Positions 1-11,934 of a stretch of 64,000 nucleotides of DNA are shown piece by piece. The notes under the pieces were generated by a model. That model was not told the origin of the DNA. It did not search any database and saw only the letters and a list, made by a program, of their open reading frames with translations. The stretch lies in contig WFMF01000084.1 of assembly GCA_011033025.1 (NCBI GenBank), forward strand, positions 1 to 64,000, given 5' to 3'. How positions within the stretch are numbered: the stretch's first letter is position 1; each line of letters starts with the position of its first letter. This DNA is from Beroe forskalii. Lineage: Eukaryota > Ctenophora > Nuda > Beroida > Beroidae. Position numbers and translations under genes: made by a program.

Positions 1-540
1 GTTGGGGTTCTGTTTCAAATAATAAACTTAAACCTATTTTTAACATCGGGGATTTACGCTTATTTTTTGGGTTTGAATTTTGATCATGAGAATACTATAA
101 AACCTGTGCAAGAACTAGATAAAATTTAACATTTGACCCAAAGGACTATGTTCTGGAACATAAAAATTTGTTCAAAAATTTTTAAAACTTTTAATTTGGG
201 GCACAATTTTCCCAAAGCTTTTTTTTTGTTAATGAAGTTTTTTAAAAATTAAAAAAAAGAGCCCAACCCCCCGTATATTTTTTCAAAAAAGGTCACCTAA
301 CCATGAAAATTTTTTTAAAATATTTTTTTCCCCTTAAAACCGGGAAGCTTCAAAGGGGTTTCTTTTACTGGGGTTTTCCATCGGGAAAAAATTTTTTAAA
401 TAAAACGGGTTAAATTCAACAAAAATTTTTCTATCTGTTTTTGCCCAACATCTTCTTATGGAAAAAAACAGGTTAAAGGAAATTTTCCCTGTTAAAATAA
501 TCAGTCATCAGGACATCCCCAACCTTGGGAATGCCATAAT
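1..540. other. Homopolymer-rich sequence, probable low-quality contig end
   Basis: This stretch is dense in runs of T, A, C and G of 4-9 bases and has no open frame or recognisable repeat. The texture changes to ordinary AT-rich DNA near 540. It resembles the sequence beside the N gap at 20388, which can be compared with a cleaner homologous copy and looks error-laden. I infer read-end errors rather than biology. Confidence 0.5.
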
Positions 541-1410
541 CACAGTTTTAAACATAGCAATTGCAATTCAATGAAACTTTAGAAATATGTTCAACTTAGC
601 TATATTACAGCAAATAGCTTCAATTTTGGGTTAGCTTTAAAATACTCAAATTTTCTTTATTTACAGCAAGTTCTCACATTATTTAGAAATTTGCATAATG
701 CAAAATTTTAACATTCAATGACAGGTGAAAGTTGTGTGTTGGAATGTCTGTATAAAATGAAATGAAAAGGAAACACACCTTCACATTTCTTAATCAACAC
801 TGATGAGAAAAGAACTAAACTAAATTGTGTTCTTAATGAGTTTATGTAAAAACTGACTATTAATTAATTTTATAATTCTTATTTATTCAATAATATTAAT
901 CATGGTATTTATTAACTAAACCTAACTTAGTTTTTTTCAAAGTAATTTAGTTTTTAATGTTTCTGACAGCTCCCTCACATTTTGACCTCATATTGGTAGT
1001 TTTTTGTTCTAAATTCTTGATTGAATCTATTATTTGTTGTACCAAGGTGGTACCCAAAGTACCCTAAGTATTTCCTGTAGCCACAACAAAATCCAAATTT
1101 AAACTTGATATATCATAATATATTTCATTAACATTTACTGCCTGGTTTGTTTTATCATTAATAACAGGCGTTATTAATTAAATAGTATTTCATTAATTAA
1201 GTTGTTAGGATATCCTGACCTTATTTATATTTTTTATATGTTCTGTTTTTAAAATTATTATATCACTATACTATGTTCATAATATGCCTATTGATTATCT
1301 AATCTGAACCTTGATTGTTCTAAGATTAAGAGAAATTTATGGTCAATTATTGGTATAATGTGCTACAAAATATAAATTTTATTGTTTTATTAAATTTTAT
1401 TGTTTTATTA
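541..1410. other. AT-rich non-coding stretch
   Basis: I see no coding potential, RNA gene or repeat structure beyond scattered ATTAATTAA-type runs. It lies upstream of a 5'-truncated LINE. Confidence 0.5.
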
Positions 1411-1414
1411 ACAA

Positions 1415-2106
1415 TTGTATCAATGAACAGAAGGTTCCTCAATTATGGAAAGTTGCTAACATCATCAGTCTACACAAGAAAGATGCCAAGACAGATCCTC
1501 TCAACTACAGACCTGTATCCTTGACGTGCATCCTATGTAAAGTTTATGAGAAATTTATTAGAAACCATGTCTTAGAATTTGTCAAGGATGATATTAGTGA
1601 ACACCAACATGGTTTTGTTGAAAACAAATCCTGTTTATCAAATTTATTAGAGACTGTTGATGCCATAATTGATCTTCTAGACTCAGGATATCCTGTTGAT
1701 TTGTTTACTTTGATTTTGCAAGCTTTTGACACAGTCCCTCATCACAGGCTTCTCACTAAGTTGGAAAATTATGGCATCAAAGGCTCAACACTATCTATTT
1801 TAAGGGACTTCCTAAGTGAACGAACTTTACGCACTTGTGTTAGGGAAACTATTCATCTTTTAGAAAAGTACTATCTGGAGTGCCTCAGGGCTCAGTCTTG
1901 GGTCCCTTGTTATTTATTCTATATATTAATGATCTTCCTGACATTATCAATAAGTTAATTGTAAATGCAAGCAGTGATAACCAAGAAACTGTTGACATTG
2001 ATCTTAAATCACTTGAAAACTGGGAATCTTTGTGGCTTCTTAAGTTTAATACTAAGAAATGCAAAGTCATGCATTTTGATTATAATAATAATCCCTTGAA
2101 TGAATA
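1415..2106 (+). pseudogene. LINE reverse transcriptase fragment (CR1/L2/Jockey group), 5' part
   Basis: A reverse transcriptase domain from a non-LTR retrotransposon. Over about 1435-1510 the frame reads LHKKDAKTDPLNYRPVSLTC, the fingers motif of the family. At 1521-1958 comes the palm with QAFDTVPHHRLLTKL, where the catalytic Asp normally found before this block is replaced by a hydrophobic residue. At 1880 the frame shifts into PQGSVLGPLLFILYINDLPD. The FADD catalytic box expected next is deleted, and the reading runs on to KCKVMHFDYNNNPLNE. The copy is 5'-truncated, frameshifted and catalytically dead. Its continuation lies at 3607-4267, beyond an inserted second LINE. Confidence 0.85.
2096..2106. 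repeat. Target-site duplication, left copy (TTGAATGAATA)
   Basis: TTGAATGAATA occurs here and again at 3607-3617, exactly flanking the minus-strand LINE. In the host LINE the codons read across the two sites (LNE, then YRIDE), so the duplication marks where the second element entered. Confidence 0.8.
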
Positions 2107-2413
2107 ATTAATTAATTAATTAGTCTGATACGCTCCTAATTGCGAGCCCAAAGAACAAATATAATTGCTAAATATGCGTGACTATAATTTATTTACTAAA
2201 AAGAACTATGAAATTAACCAAATCAATGCTATTCAACCATGAAAATATAAAAAGCAGTGTACTAACTAACAGTGGGTTGCCCAAATAAACATATTCCTTA
2301 TGCTGTGTATACTGTATATCAGTAAATACATATTATAAATTTATCGCAATCTTAATCAATAAAGAAATTGTTGCAATCTTATTTATGGAAAGAATAAATA
2401 ATTTCCTGGATAA

Positions 2414-2911
2414 TTATTCAATGTCAATACATAAAAAATTATCATCAAAAACGGATTGTGAGCAAATTGTCTGTACAAGAGAATTAAAAACATTCTTGAT
2501 TTCTCTGTCATCAGTGAAAATCAACTTCAAATGATAATGTACACCCCATGATTGCAGTTCTATGAGCTTTGATCGCTGTTCAATAACCTTGCCATCATAG
2601 GCAGAACATTCAAATAATTTGTGACCTGTTGAATCAGGAAGGGTCCCACACTCTAAACAAATTGGTATTTCAATAGCCTTATTGTATTTCAATACTGAGA
2701 AACAAAAGTCCTGAAAACGAAGGCAGTGTCCATGAACAAAATCCATGACATTTGTTGTGAAATAACGAGAGCAATTCCTTGAAACAATAGGATTAGTGAT
2801 GCAATTAAATGTGCAGACTATTTCTTTAACTTTCTCCACGATTTCTTCATAGGGTTCGAGTGTGAGAGGGTCATTCTTTATTAATGCATCAATATTTTTC
2901 TTGACATGCAA
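2414..2911 (-). pseudogene. LINE ORF2 C-terminal region with CCHC-like motif
   Basis: An open frame of 165 codons. Residues near 100-120 carry Cys-x2-Cys, then His and Cys (CLECGTLPDSTGHKLFEC), the zinc-knuckle-like motif common near the C-terminus of LINE ORF2 proteins. It lies downstream, in minus-strand order, of the reverse-transcriptase tail at 2981-3565 and was probably in frame with it before decay. No catalytic residues are present. Confidence 0.7.
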
Positions 2912-2980
2912 ATCCCACAGATGACAGCGATACTGAATGATTATATCCTTATCATAGAACAGAGAGAGTCAAGAGGAATA

Positions 2981-3565
2981 TCAACCAAGGGACATGTTAT
3001 GCATTGATTTAGGGACAGGTGTGGGGCTATGTTGGCCCCCAGACTTATGTCTTAATAAATGCATCCAATGTAAGAATTTCTTTACATCTGCTACTTGGCC
3101 ATAGTATTGACTCCTTGGATAAGACTCTATTTGTAATATAAGAGAAGTGACTTCATCCCTTTGTGCAAGAGCTTTTAAGATAAACTTATTTGTGACTTCT
3201 TGCAACATGATCTTTAGGGGTGGAATGCCTGTTACTAACTCTCCCAGCTTTTTAGAGAAATGGAATTGCGATCCAGTAATTTTTAAAATAGCTCTAGCAA
3301 ACAGGTCTTTGAATTTATCCAAGCACTTGTGTAACCATATGGGGGCTGCATACAGTATCTTTGTGAGCACTACAGTCCTGAAAAGCAACTGGAGGCTTGA
3401 TGAGTTCAATCCTCGTTTACGTGATGTGCAACAAGACAGTTTGTTCCATGCATACCAGCAACTTCGAAGTACTAAGTTTGAGTGATTAACAAATGATAGA
3501 TGTTCGTCAATAGTTATGCCTAGTACTTTACTCTTATGAACATAGCAAAGAACTTTACCACCCAT
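2981..3565 (-). pseudogene. LINE ORF2 reverse-transcriptase C-terminal part
   Basis: The frame opens with KSKVLGITIDEHLSFVNHS, the block just after the catalytic palm (family form: fLGv.id..l.w..Hi). It continues with LFRTVVLTKILYAAPIW, the thumb-region motif of Jockey-type enzymes. The catalytic core itself is missing because the element is 5'-truncated at 3606. The nearest start codon carries no meaning in such a fragment. Confidence 0.8.
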
Positions 3566-3606
3566 TTCGATAACTGGCAGAGTTTGACCAGAGTTTGACC
3601 AGAGTT

Positions 3607-4267
3607 TTGAATGAATATAGAATAGATGAAGTTGTTTTAGATAGTGTGCAATCTGAGAAAGATCTTGGAATTGTTGTGAATAATCAATTAAAATGGAAAG
3701 ACAACATTAACTCTTGTATTAAAGATGCTAATAAAATGATTGCTTGGGTAACTAGAAAACATGCTTACTCGTGACAGTCCAGCTATTTTAAATCGTATCT
3801 ATAAAAACAATGATAAGACCAAGTTAGAGTATTGTGTTCAAATTTGGAACACAAGTATTTGCCATGGGAAACTGGTCAACTATTTTGGAGCTTGAATCTG
3901 TACAGCGTAGATTTGCCAAAGATTAATAGTTGATGATATTGGACTTTTACCATATAGCGTTTGGAAGGCTTAATCTTACAACATTAGGTGAAAGGAGATT
4001 AAGAGGTGGTGACCTTATTGAAACATATAAAATATTAAATGATAAAGTTCAATATGGTGGAAATATATTTAGACTTGGTAGGTCAGGAAAGAACATTTTA
4101 CATAAAAGTGTTAAATCTAGTGTTTCTGATATTGCAAATTAAGAGCTCATTTTCTGCCTTGAAAGGGTTGTGAATTACTGGAATAAGCTACCAAACTATG
4201 TTAAGTCTTCAAAATGATGAATGCATTTAAGAGTAATTTGGAAGTTTTCAAGAATGAATGTTTTACA
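3607..4267 (+). pseudogene. LINE reverse-transcriptase 3' part, continuation of 1415-2106
   Basis: The frame after the duplicated TTGAATGAATA reads DSVQSEKDLGIVVNNQLKWK and, after frameshifts, ELESVQRRFAK and a C-terminal block including RGGDLIETYKILNDK, typical of the CR1/L2 group. The last coding block ends near 4267 (FKNECFT, stop). Several frameshifts and a stop in the middle (about 3770-3925) show long decay. A non-coding 3' tail without a clear poly(A) follows. Confidence 0.8.
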
Positions 4268-5100
4268 TGAAAATGCTGACAACTATTGGCAAGTTTCAAA
4301 TCTTATATTAGACAAGATTGAAGGAGTTGGTTGTCTAGAAAATAAATCAAAGTTTAATAATTTTGATGGAAAACAAATATATTGCAAAGAGAAAAGGTAT
4401 TAACACCTATGTCAGACCAAGTACTATTGCATAGTTAGCAGGTGCCTTTATAATTGTTTTATTGACAGTAGTTTTTTTGTAGGTATTTATGTTAAATCAG
4501 TTTTGTTATTTTTCACTGGTTTTGCTTTATTAGCATTTTGGATTCTAACTATGGCTTAATTATTTATTTCAGTCAATTATTTATTATTATACCACTTTTA
4601 ATTCAAGCAGGGGTCAATTAACTTATTATGTTCATCTTTCTTTCTATTTTCTAATTCTGACTTTGGGGGTACCTTGTGAAGGTATGAAATAATAGTGAAG
4701 TATTAGATTGTGGAATTTTTATTTTTTTTTTTTGACACCTTGGATATAAGGTGTGGAAACGAATGATGAAGTTTATTAGCTTATTTTAATAGAGTTAATC
4801 GAGTTACTTTATAGTAAAATCATTATATTATATTATATTATTAAATCAAATTAAAATAATATAAAATTCAATAAAATTATGATTGGCCTTTACAACAGCT
4901 ACCTAGTTATGGATACAACTTCAATACAAAAGTGCTATTGTATGAACAAATAGCACAGTATATTAACAAACAAGAACACCCACTTGGACCTGGAAGAAGT
5001 TAAAAAGCCTCTAGGGCTTGAAATTAATCTGAGAATAAAGTTATATTGTAAATTTAGCGACTGCTACAATGTTAACATTTGGGCAAGACCTACTCTAATC
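4268..5100. other. AT-rich stretch between two LINE remnants
   Basis: Probably the 3' UTR of the plus-strand LINE, then unique AT-rich DNA with TATTA repeats at about 4830-4850. No gene or RNA was recognised. Confidence 0.4.
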
Positions 5101-6485
5101 AGTATGGAGCTTCAAAGCTTTATTAACTTGAAGTTGAAGTCATGTGGAGGGGGAGCCATTCAACTTCTTCATGCTATGCTGGTTTTTGAGTATGGCATCT
5201 TTGAGCCTTGTTTTTACCTGACCTAGGCTAGAAGTAGAATCAAGCTGCAACTTTTGATGAAGTGTATTCCAGAGAACAGAAGATTGGTAAACGAAGTGTT
5301 TAGATGGGTGGGGGGTTATAATGAATTTGGTAGAAGATCTTTTGAAATTATAAAGTGAGTGTAAGGCAATGGGACTTTGAAATTTGATTATCTTAAATAT
5401 TTCCATAAAACAGTGGTAACTATGGAGGTTTTTAACAGTAAGGATGTCATATTTTTTAAAGAGGGTTTAGTGTGTTCCTTGCAGTAGAATTCGACTCAAG
5501 TACTTGGGATCCAATAGGCCTGGCTCTGGAGCAGGTTTTAAACTTATCAATGAATGCATTATAATCTCAAATAGAATTCTAATGCATTTTTTTCTGTATA
5601 ACAAAGAGCTCCGATATTTTTGTATCAGGAATACCCCAGACAGATATACAATACATTTAGGTGAGACTCAAATAGCGTATGATAAAAACTTGGGTGGGAG
5701 TACCTCTGGAATACACTTTTTGATTCTTGATAGAGTTGCAATAGCATAGTTGAGTTTAAACACATTCTTTGATATGAGGTGTCCCAGTTTAGATTTTCGT
5801 CAATATTGATACCTAGGAATTTAGTGCTACTTTTACTTTTTGACTTTATGCTTGTTGATAAATAGATTAAGATTATCATCATGTGTGGTGCCAGCCTCAC
5901 TTTTTCTCCTAGGGTTGAAGTACATGTAACAGCATTTGGATTGATTGATATGGAGTTTATTAAGAATCATATACTGATGTACTGACTTAAGTAGTTAGGT
6001 GCATGTAACGTTCGTCGGTCGATCGAATGGAATTGGTCGATCGATCAACTTCATTTGATCGACTGATGTGTTTTAAATAGAAAATCTTTGAGCCAGTAGA
6101 GAAAAAACTTAATATTGCTCATTTAAACATGATTCAAGTCATTAGGGACCAGTAAAACATACCATTCGTTCCAATGGAGTTGATCGATCGACCAATTCCA
6201 TTCGATCGACCGACGAACGTTACGGGCGCCTAAGTTTGCTTTTGAATAGGCATCCTTTGCAGTTTTTCCTGTAACAAAGATGTTGGTGTCATCTGCAAAA
6301 AGTACGAACTCACCCAGTTTAGAGCAGTTAGATATATCATTTATGTAAATTAAGAAAAGCAAGGGGCCAAGGACAGAGCCCTGTGGTACTCCATATTGTA
6401 TTTTTAGTTTCGAGGATTGGTGGCTCAGCACATCAGTATATTGACTTCTATTTGACAAATATGACTTAATGAGTGAGTGAGTGGT
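5100..6485 (-). mobile_element. Decayed LINE (FADD-containing RT), interrupted by a MITE
   Basis: In minus-strand order, 6475-6231 encodes the RT core with PQGSVLGPLLFLIYINDIS and LFADDTNIFV, so the catalytic FADD box is intact. The protein then breaks at the codons for KAN, where a 233-bp MITE sits (5998-6230). It resumes at 5997 with YLSQ and, after a frameshift, ILNKLHINQSKCCYM, KFLGINIDENLNW and YHTLFESHL. A C-terminal block lies at 5406-5140. The insert at 8891-10350 is a second, 5'-truncated member of the same family (shared block YYTLFESHLxxxIxxWG). Multiple frameshifts make this copy inactive. Confidence 0.8.
5998..6230. mobile_element. 233-bp MITE with GATCGATC-rich inverted repeats, copy 1
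   Basis: The left end reads GGTGCATGTAACGTTCGTCG and the right end is its inverse (CGAACGTTACGGGCGCC). The arms are about 50 bp and rich in GATCGA. The second copy at 41779-42011 is exactly the same length, 233 bp, which fixes the ends. This copy splits the LINE RT gene between the codons KAN and YLS. The target duplication is short and unresolved, perhaps AAC. Confidence 0.85.
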
Positions 6486-6876
6486 TCTACCATACCTTTT
6501 GCCGCGGCCGCGCACACTTTTCCCCACGTCATGGCGTCGCGTGGGCGAAGCGCTTCCACCAACCAGCTGCGCCGCACACTCCAGCTCCGTGCACGTAACC
6601 TTGGCAGACGTTGTCTGACCCCTTCGCCATTGCATCGGCGGGCGCTCGTGTCGGCCGAAATTTCACAAAAATAATATGGTCAGACAACGTGTGAACTCTG
6701 ACAATAAATTAATCAATTTGAAGATGTTCCTAACCACTCCTCTTGTCCTTGTCCATGTCATAGTGTCATACGTTGTCTGGCCATGGCCCCTTCGCCTTCG
6801 GTGGGCGCGCGCGACAAACTTGTCCTATTTTTGATTAAATTGACGAAGAACCTGGAAGAAATCCTTATATTCTCTA

Positions 6877-8460
6877 GGGTAAAGCGGGGTGAAGCGGGAC
6901 AATTTGAGACATATTCAGGTGCCACAGTCACACTTTTAACGAAAAATTAATTTTTGGTTGATGATTTTAGCAATGAACCCATCCTCTTTCCATAGAATTG
7001 GTCGAAAAAATCTCAACCAATGGTTTTCATATAGAAAAAAGCTGTCCATCTTTCCCCCCAGCATGTCTCACTTCACCCCCCCCATGTGGAGGTAAAAGAG
7101 GACAGTCTCTCTGTAGCCCTGAGATAACCATTTGAGAAGTTTATTCTTCATCGGACATACAGTTCTTTAGAATAAGCCAGATAAACCACTTTGGAACAGA
7201 GAAAAGATTGAGTCTAATTGGGCAAGTGGAGAATTGAATGAATTGTTCACTTTTACCCCAAAATTATTCTTTTAGATTTAAACTTTCAAATTTCATAAAG
7301 AGAGTTCATATATGGCCAAACATGAAAATAAGTACCTCTTTGGCAAGAATTTTGGTTTTGGTCATTTACAGCCTTTTTAATGTCCCACTTTACCCAGCTC
7401 ACCTAAAAACTTCGTAAATTTGTTGTATGGGAACCATTTATTGATTTTCTCCATTCCAACGGTTCAGTTGTCATCTGAGTGAAGCCCAAAAATGACAGAA
7501 ATTTAATGAGAAAATGTAATTACCTATAATTAACACGTTGTGGGGAAAGAGGGTCACTGATAGTTAACAAGGATAATTATCCACAATATAAGCAATAAAA
7601 GCATTTGCAATTCATAATTTGTTTATTAAAACATCCCTTATAAGTTTCTCAGGCATGAAATTTTATTTTCATTGAAAATCATGTAATAGGGGAAATGGGA
7701 CAGTCAAGTCAGATTAAATGAAATCCTTGTATTCCTAAGGAAACAATTATATGGGAGGTTGTTTTCATCAAGATTTTTCACTTTGGTTTGTATAATTTAT
7801 TTTTTCTTAAAAAATAGCACTAAATGATATGGTATAATAATTTTTGGGGAAAGTGGGACAGTTCTTAAAAATTGTCAAAAAATTCAATAAAAATCAATAA
7901 TTTTAATTCGTGATGCTGTATTAAAAAGTTTTAATAGGCATAATTGATATTCTCATAAATAAGTCCACAAAACAGGGCGATTTTCGATTAGTTCCATACT
8001 TTTTATCAATTGTCCCACATTACCCCCACCAATCCAAATAATCAGATTACATTCCTGTTCCACTTTCCCCCACTCACCTGTAAAGTCTTTGCTGGCAATA
8101 AATTCCATCTAAATTATAACAAATAAATGTCTAGATCATTATAAAAATCAATTGTTATTGCTGTACCACTTTACCCCACAATGGGTAAAATATATAAAAT
8201 ATGACTGTCCCACTTTACAGTGGCTTTATTGCATGAAAATACTGTTGGGGTGTTGCTTTGGAAAATTTTGAAAATTTGTCACTTTACCCCATCGATTCTT
8301 ACATCATTTGACAGTGTTCCTCTTTAAGTGTAGTCTTCACCTGGCTTTGCATAGGTGAAGGTTTTTGAAATTTCCGTTAAGTGTCCCACTTTTCCCCAGG
8401 TGTTCCATTTTCACTAATTTGTCCTCTTTACCTCTGTCCCACTCCCACCCCGTTTTACCC
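6877..8460. mobile_element. 1.58-kb non-autonomous TIR element with TA duplication
   Basis: The left terminus GGGTAAAGCGGGGTGAAGC and the inverse of the right terminus GGGTAAAACGGGGTGG form an inverted repeat of about 26 bp. TA flanks both ends (6875-6876 and 8461-8462). The homologous segment A2 has no element at the matching position (about 25132), an empty site. The interior has no coding frame. It holds many partial copies of the terminal motif (forms of TGTCCCACTTTACCCC), for example near 7381, 8011, 8165, 8204, 8278 and 8382, and inverse forms near 7688 and 7850. The TA target suggests the Tc1/mariner superfamily, by inference. Confidence 0.85.
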
Positions 8461-8890
8461 TATGCTACCTAAACCTAAACTGTTTTTATTACTATCTTTA
8501 ATCTATTTTGTTACTCAGACAACCAATGCAATTATTCATTTCATTGCTTTATTCAATATTTATTTGTTTTTGACTTAGGTGCAGTATTTTTGTCTAATAT
8601 TCCATTATCTCTCTATATAGTTATATATATGTTATCTACCCCTATCAAGTTAAATTAATAAATTGGGGCGCTGTTTCTTATTACATGGCCTCTTACTTGT
8701 ATGACTGACATCCTCATTACCCAATGAAGCATTATAAATATCAGAAAATTCATGGCTGTGGCACTTGAAACCAAATGGAAATAGAAGCAGTCAGGTGTGA
8801 CAATAGTACCTATCAGAAATGAGAACAGATTATGATGATACTGACTCTATTTCCACAGTGTGTACTTGATTTTTACTTAGATGAAAGCTC

Positions 8891-10350
8891 AAGTGAAACA
8901 AGTAATCAAGTGAAACAAGTAATCAAGTGAAACAAGTAATCAAATTTTTATCCCATTTTACAATCTATTATAAACCTAATTTTACACTCAGTTAACAATA
9001 TACATAATGCACTCATCTGTAACAAGAGTTTAAAACTGACAAAGTTTTTCATGACCATGTATCCTATGATTAAGTGTTGAACCTTAACTTAGAAGTATTT
9101 TTTGGAGTGTTTTCAGAGGAGACATTTCACAATGAGGGCATAATTTCAACAGGGTGTCAAATTCTATGTTCTAGGGGAAAGGAAACACACAGGCTGTTGC
9201 TATAGTGCGAACCTGAACAGAATTGACAGATTAGTTTGGTTTTTGAGTACCAATTGGGCAAATGGTAGTTGAATTTCGCGCTAAAGTTTTACTTATTTGC
9301 TATGTTAGTTTGCCTTTTTTCATTAAAAACTTTACAGCTGATGCAGTAGTATCTTAGAATATGGAGAATTTGTTTATAAATGGTGCCAATTGGGCTACTA
9401 TAAATTGCAAATGGTAAATTAGGTAATAAGCTTTATTTCAAATATAAATCAACAATAAATAAATAACTTACATAGATATAAATTTCAGGGAGAACTATGA
9501 AGATACACTTAACAACTCATAGATGGATGGTAATTCCTCAATACCATTATTTGTAACATATGCAATCAAAGTGATAATCAACTATGGGCATATTTAATAT
9601 TATACAGTTGCTGAATGAGGGACATTGCATTTGGGATAGTTATTTGGGATATGTTTTTTGCCCCTGATAGAAATCCAGAAACAACAAGCCCAAGCATGGG
9701 TCAAATAAGCTGACAAAGTTGGTTGGAAATTAAATTTTCTTTATATCAAAATCATGGCTTTGGAAGCCAGTGGAGGTTATCATGCTTAATACTGGTTATC
9801 AAATTAGCATTTTCTTAAGGATTTCTTTGACAGAAGCAATTTTACATGAAAATCGTCAGATATACCAACTTTTTCTAAGCAAATTCCACATAACTGATGA
9901 TTGATGAATGAATTAGTGGTTTGATGGAGGAGGAGGAATGAGTTCATCATTATGAGTTTGAAACATTATAGATAGAGTACAGTGAAAAATTTGGAGTTCG
10001 AAATTTAAGTATTTTGAGGGATTCCATAAAGCAGTGGAAGGAGTAAAGATTTTGCACTGAGAGGATTCCATATCTTTGAAATAGTGGCTTAGTGTGCTCT
10101 TTTTCATAAAATTCAGGCCCTAAGAATTGAGCATTTATTGTTCTTGCACGAGCACAAGTTTTGAACTTATTCTTGTATGCTTCAAGGTCACCAAATAACA
10201 CCCTAATGCACTTTTTTTGAATTCTATGTACTTCATTCATTTGATATTGTGGTATGCTGCCCCAAACCGATATGCAGTAGGATAAGTGTGATTCAAAAAG
10301 TGTGTAGTATAGATCCTTGTGCAGTTCCTCTGGAACACATTTTTTAAGGG
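8891..10350 (-). mobile_element. 5'-truncated LINE insertion in segment A1
   Basis: Segment A2 reads straight from GATGAAAGCT to ATATTGGTTGCCC (about 25885-25905), while A1 has 1.46 kb at that point. The coding remnant (10350-9913, minus) carries KKCVPEELHKDLYYTLFESH and a C-terminal region whose last 64 codons shift frame. The family is the same as the LINE at 5100-6485. The 3' side (8891-8945) is three tandem copies of about 17 bp, AAGTGAAACAAGTAATC, in place of a poly(A). The flanking duplication is at most AGC. Confidence 0.8.
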
Positions 10351-10439
10351 CTATATTAATTGCCCAGGTGTCCTGACCTTTTGTGGCAAATTGCCACTTG
10401 GGTGCTTTGTGGCATGTTGAAGTGTCCAAATATTAACGT

Positions 10440-10915
10440 ATCCCAACCTCCTGCTGCTTGTCAGCCTGTCAGATTTCCTATCAACTTTGCCCTAGCTTCT
10501 GCTACTTGTTAATCATCCAAATTTCCTACCAACCTTACCCAAGCTTCTGCTGCTTATCAGCCTGCCAGATATCATACTTTCCCCTACATTCTATTTGGGT
10601 AACCAACTGGCCTTGAGCCATATTTGTAAAAAGATGCTTGTCAGCTTGCCTAGTTTCCTACTAACCTTACCCTTGCCTAGTTTCCTACTAACCTTGCCCT
10701 ACCTTCTGCTGCTTGTCAGCTTACAATTTTTTTCCAAAATCAAACCTTACTCTACATTCTCCTGCTTGTCAGTCTGCCTGATTACATACCAAAAAAACCA
10801 TTTTCTGCTACTTGTCAGCCAGCCCAGTTTCCTATAGACCATACCCTGCCTTTTGCTGCTTATCACTTTGTTGGCCTGAAAGATTTCTTAAAAACGCAAC
10901 CATACCTCATGTCAT
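10440..10915. repeat. Degenerate minisatellite, TTGTCAGCC units (segment A1)
   Basis: Units of roughly 50-60 bp recur, each holding CTGCTGCTTGTCAGC followed by a block like TTTCCTACCAACCTTACCC. The equivalent array in A2 (25995-26188 and 27510-27745) is split by a retroelement. Apparent open frames here are repeat translations with no gene-like content. Confidence 0.7.
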
Positions 10916-11053
10916 GCTGCTTGTTCAAATGAGATTTCACTACAGTCAACTTAACCCAACTTTCACTTAACCCAATTTTCACTTAACTGAAATAACGGAT
11001 AATTGTTTATGAGCCGCATAATAGAATGAATAATTTTCTTTATTCTCTTCTTA

Positions 11054-11123
11054 GCTCAGCGAAGTGAAACGAACTTTTTCCGAAATTTGAATTTCAGAAA
11101 AAGTTTGTTTTACTTCACTGAGC
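11054..11123. repeat. 70-bp palindrome (segment A1)
   Basis: Arms of about 33 bp start GCTCAGCGAAGTGAAACGAA and end TTACTTCACTGAGC, meeting at AATTTGAATT. The same palindrome of the same length lies at 27881-27950 in A2. It could form a hairpin in RNA or a cruciform in DNA. No function is evident. Confidence 0.7.
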
Positions 11124-11807
11124 AATTTTCATTGTTGGCAGGAAATATGATAGGCTGTTGGCATACCAGACCTATCTTGCCAGAGAGTGGTGTTCTGCTC
11201 TCAGCTTAGGATATCCACTGCATGTTGTCAAAATCAATGGTACTTTGCTTTTGCTTTTGTATGAGTGTGAACTATAAATGAAATAAAATTAGAACTTTTG
11301 AAAAAATGGTTTTTGTTTTATACATTTATCAAACTCTAAGTTCTAACGCATATGTGTCTTCATAGGTCGAAAACAACAGGTTGAAAAAGTAGGTCGAAAA
11401 GAAGGTTGAAAGGACATGCAGAATTTTACTGTGCCCCAGTCTGGATGGTTTTCACCACAGGAACTGTCTTTTCCTCATCTCTCTTGAAAATTGAAAGCAT
11501 GATCTGCAATTTCCAAGCTGAGAAGGGTCTTTATTGAGCCCTTCCTACCTACCTTTTCAACCTACTTTTCGACCTGTTGCTTTCAACCTATGAGCACACA
11601 TATCAGTGAATAGATGCAAACATAGTATAATGAGAGTCCACATAATAATATGGTAGTCAGTGTAGTAAAAGCTAACACTGGCACTTGGTGAAGATGAAAA
11701 CTAGCCAGAAAATATCAAGAATGAATACAATTCATCATTACTGTGTATAACTCATCATAATAATATAATCATAACATTGAATAACATTGAATCTTTTTTA
11801 TAATCAC

Positions 11808-11813
11808 TTTATT
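11808..11813 (-). promoter_or_regulatory. Polyadenylation signal of the truncated dsRBD copy
   Basis: AATAAA on the minus strand, about 120 nt past the stop codon, in the same place as the signal in the intact copy. Confidence 0.5.
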
Positions 11814-11934
11814 TACAAATGCCAATATATTTACATTCACTCCAATATTCATTGATTAAGTTTATCATAATGTTTCAATATTTACATTTATATAGATATA
11901 AAACATAATTATCCTCAAATATAACAGATTCAAG

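Larger units (their letters stand above)
2107..3606 (-). mobile_element. 5'-truncated LINE inserted into another LINE
   Basis: A 1.5-kb minus-strand non-LTR element flanked by the 11-bp duplication TTGAATGAATA. Its 3' end (plus-strand left) has a short tetranucleotide tail of ATTA units at about 2107-2122, a simple-repeat tail as in several LINE clades. Its 5' end (plus-strand right) is a truncation with a repeated AGTTTGACCAG at about 3580-3605. Two disabled frames are carried (2981-3565 and 2414-2911). The host LINE resumes in frame on the far side, so the order of insertion is clear. Confidence 0.8.

Noticed and set aside
2107..3606. Reading 1415-4267 as a single LINE with an antisense gene inside
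   Set aside because: The exact TTGAATGAATA duplication and resumed host codons show an insertion.
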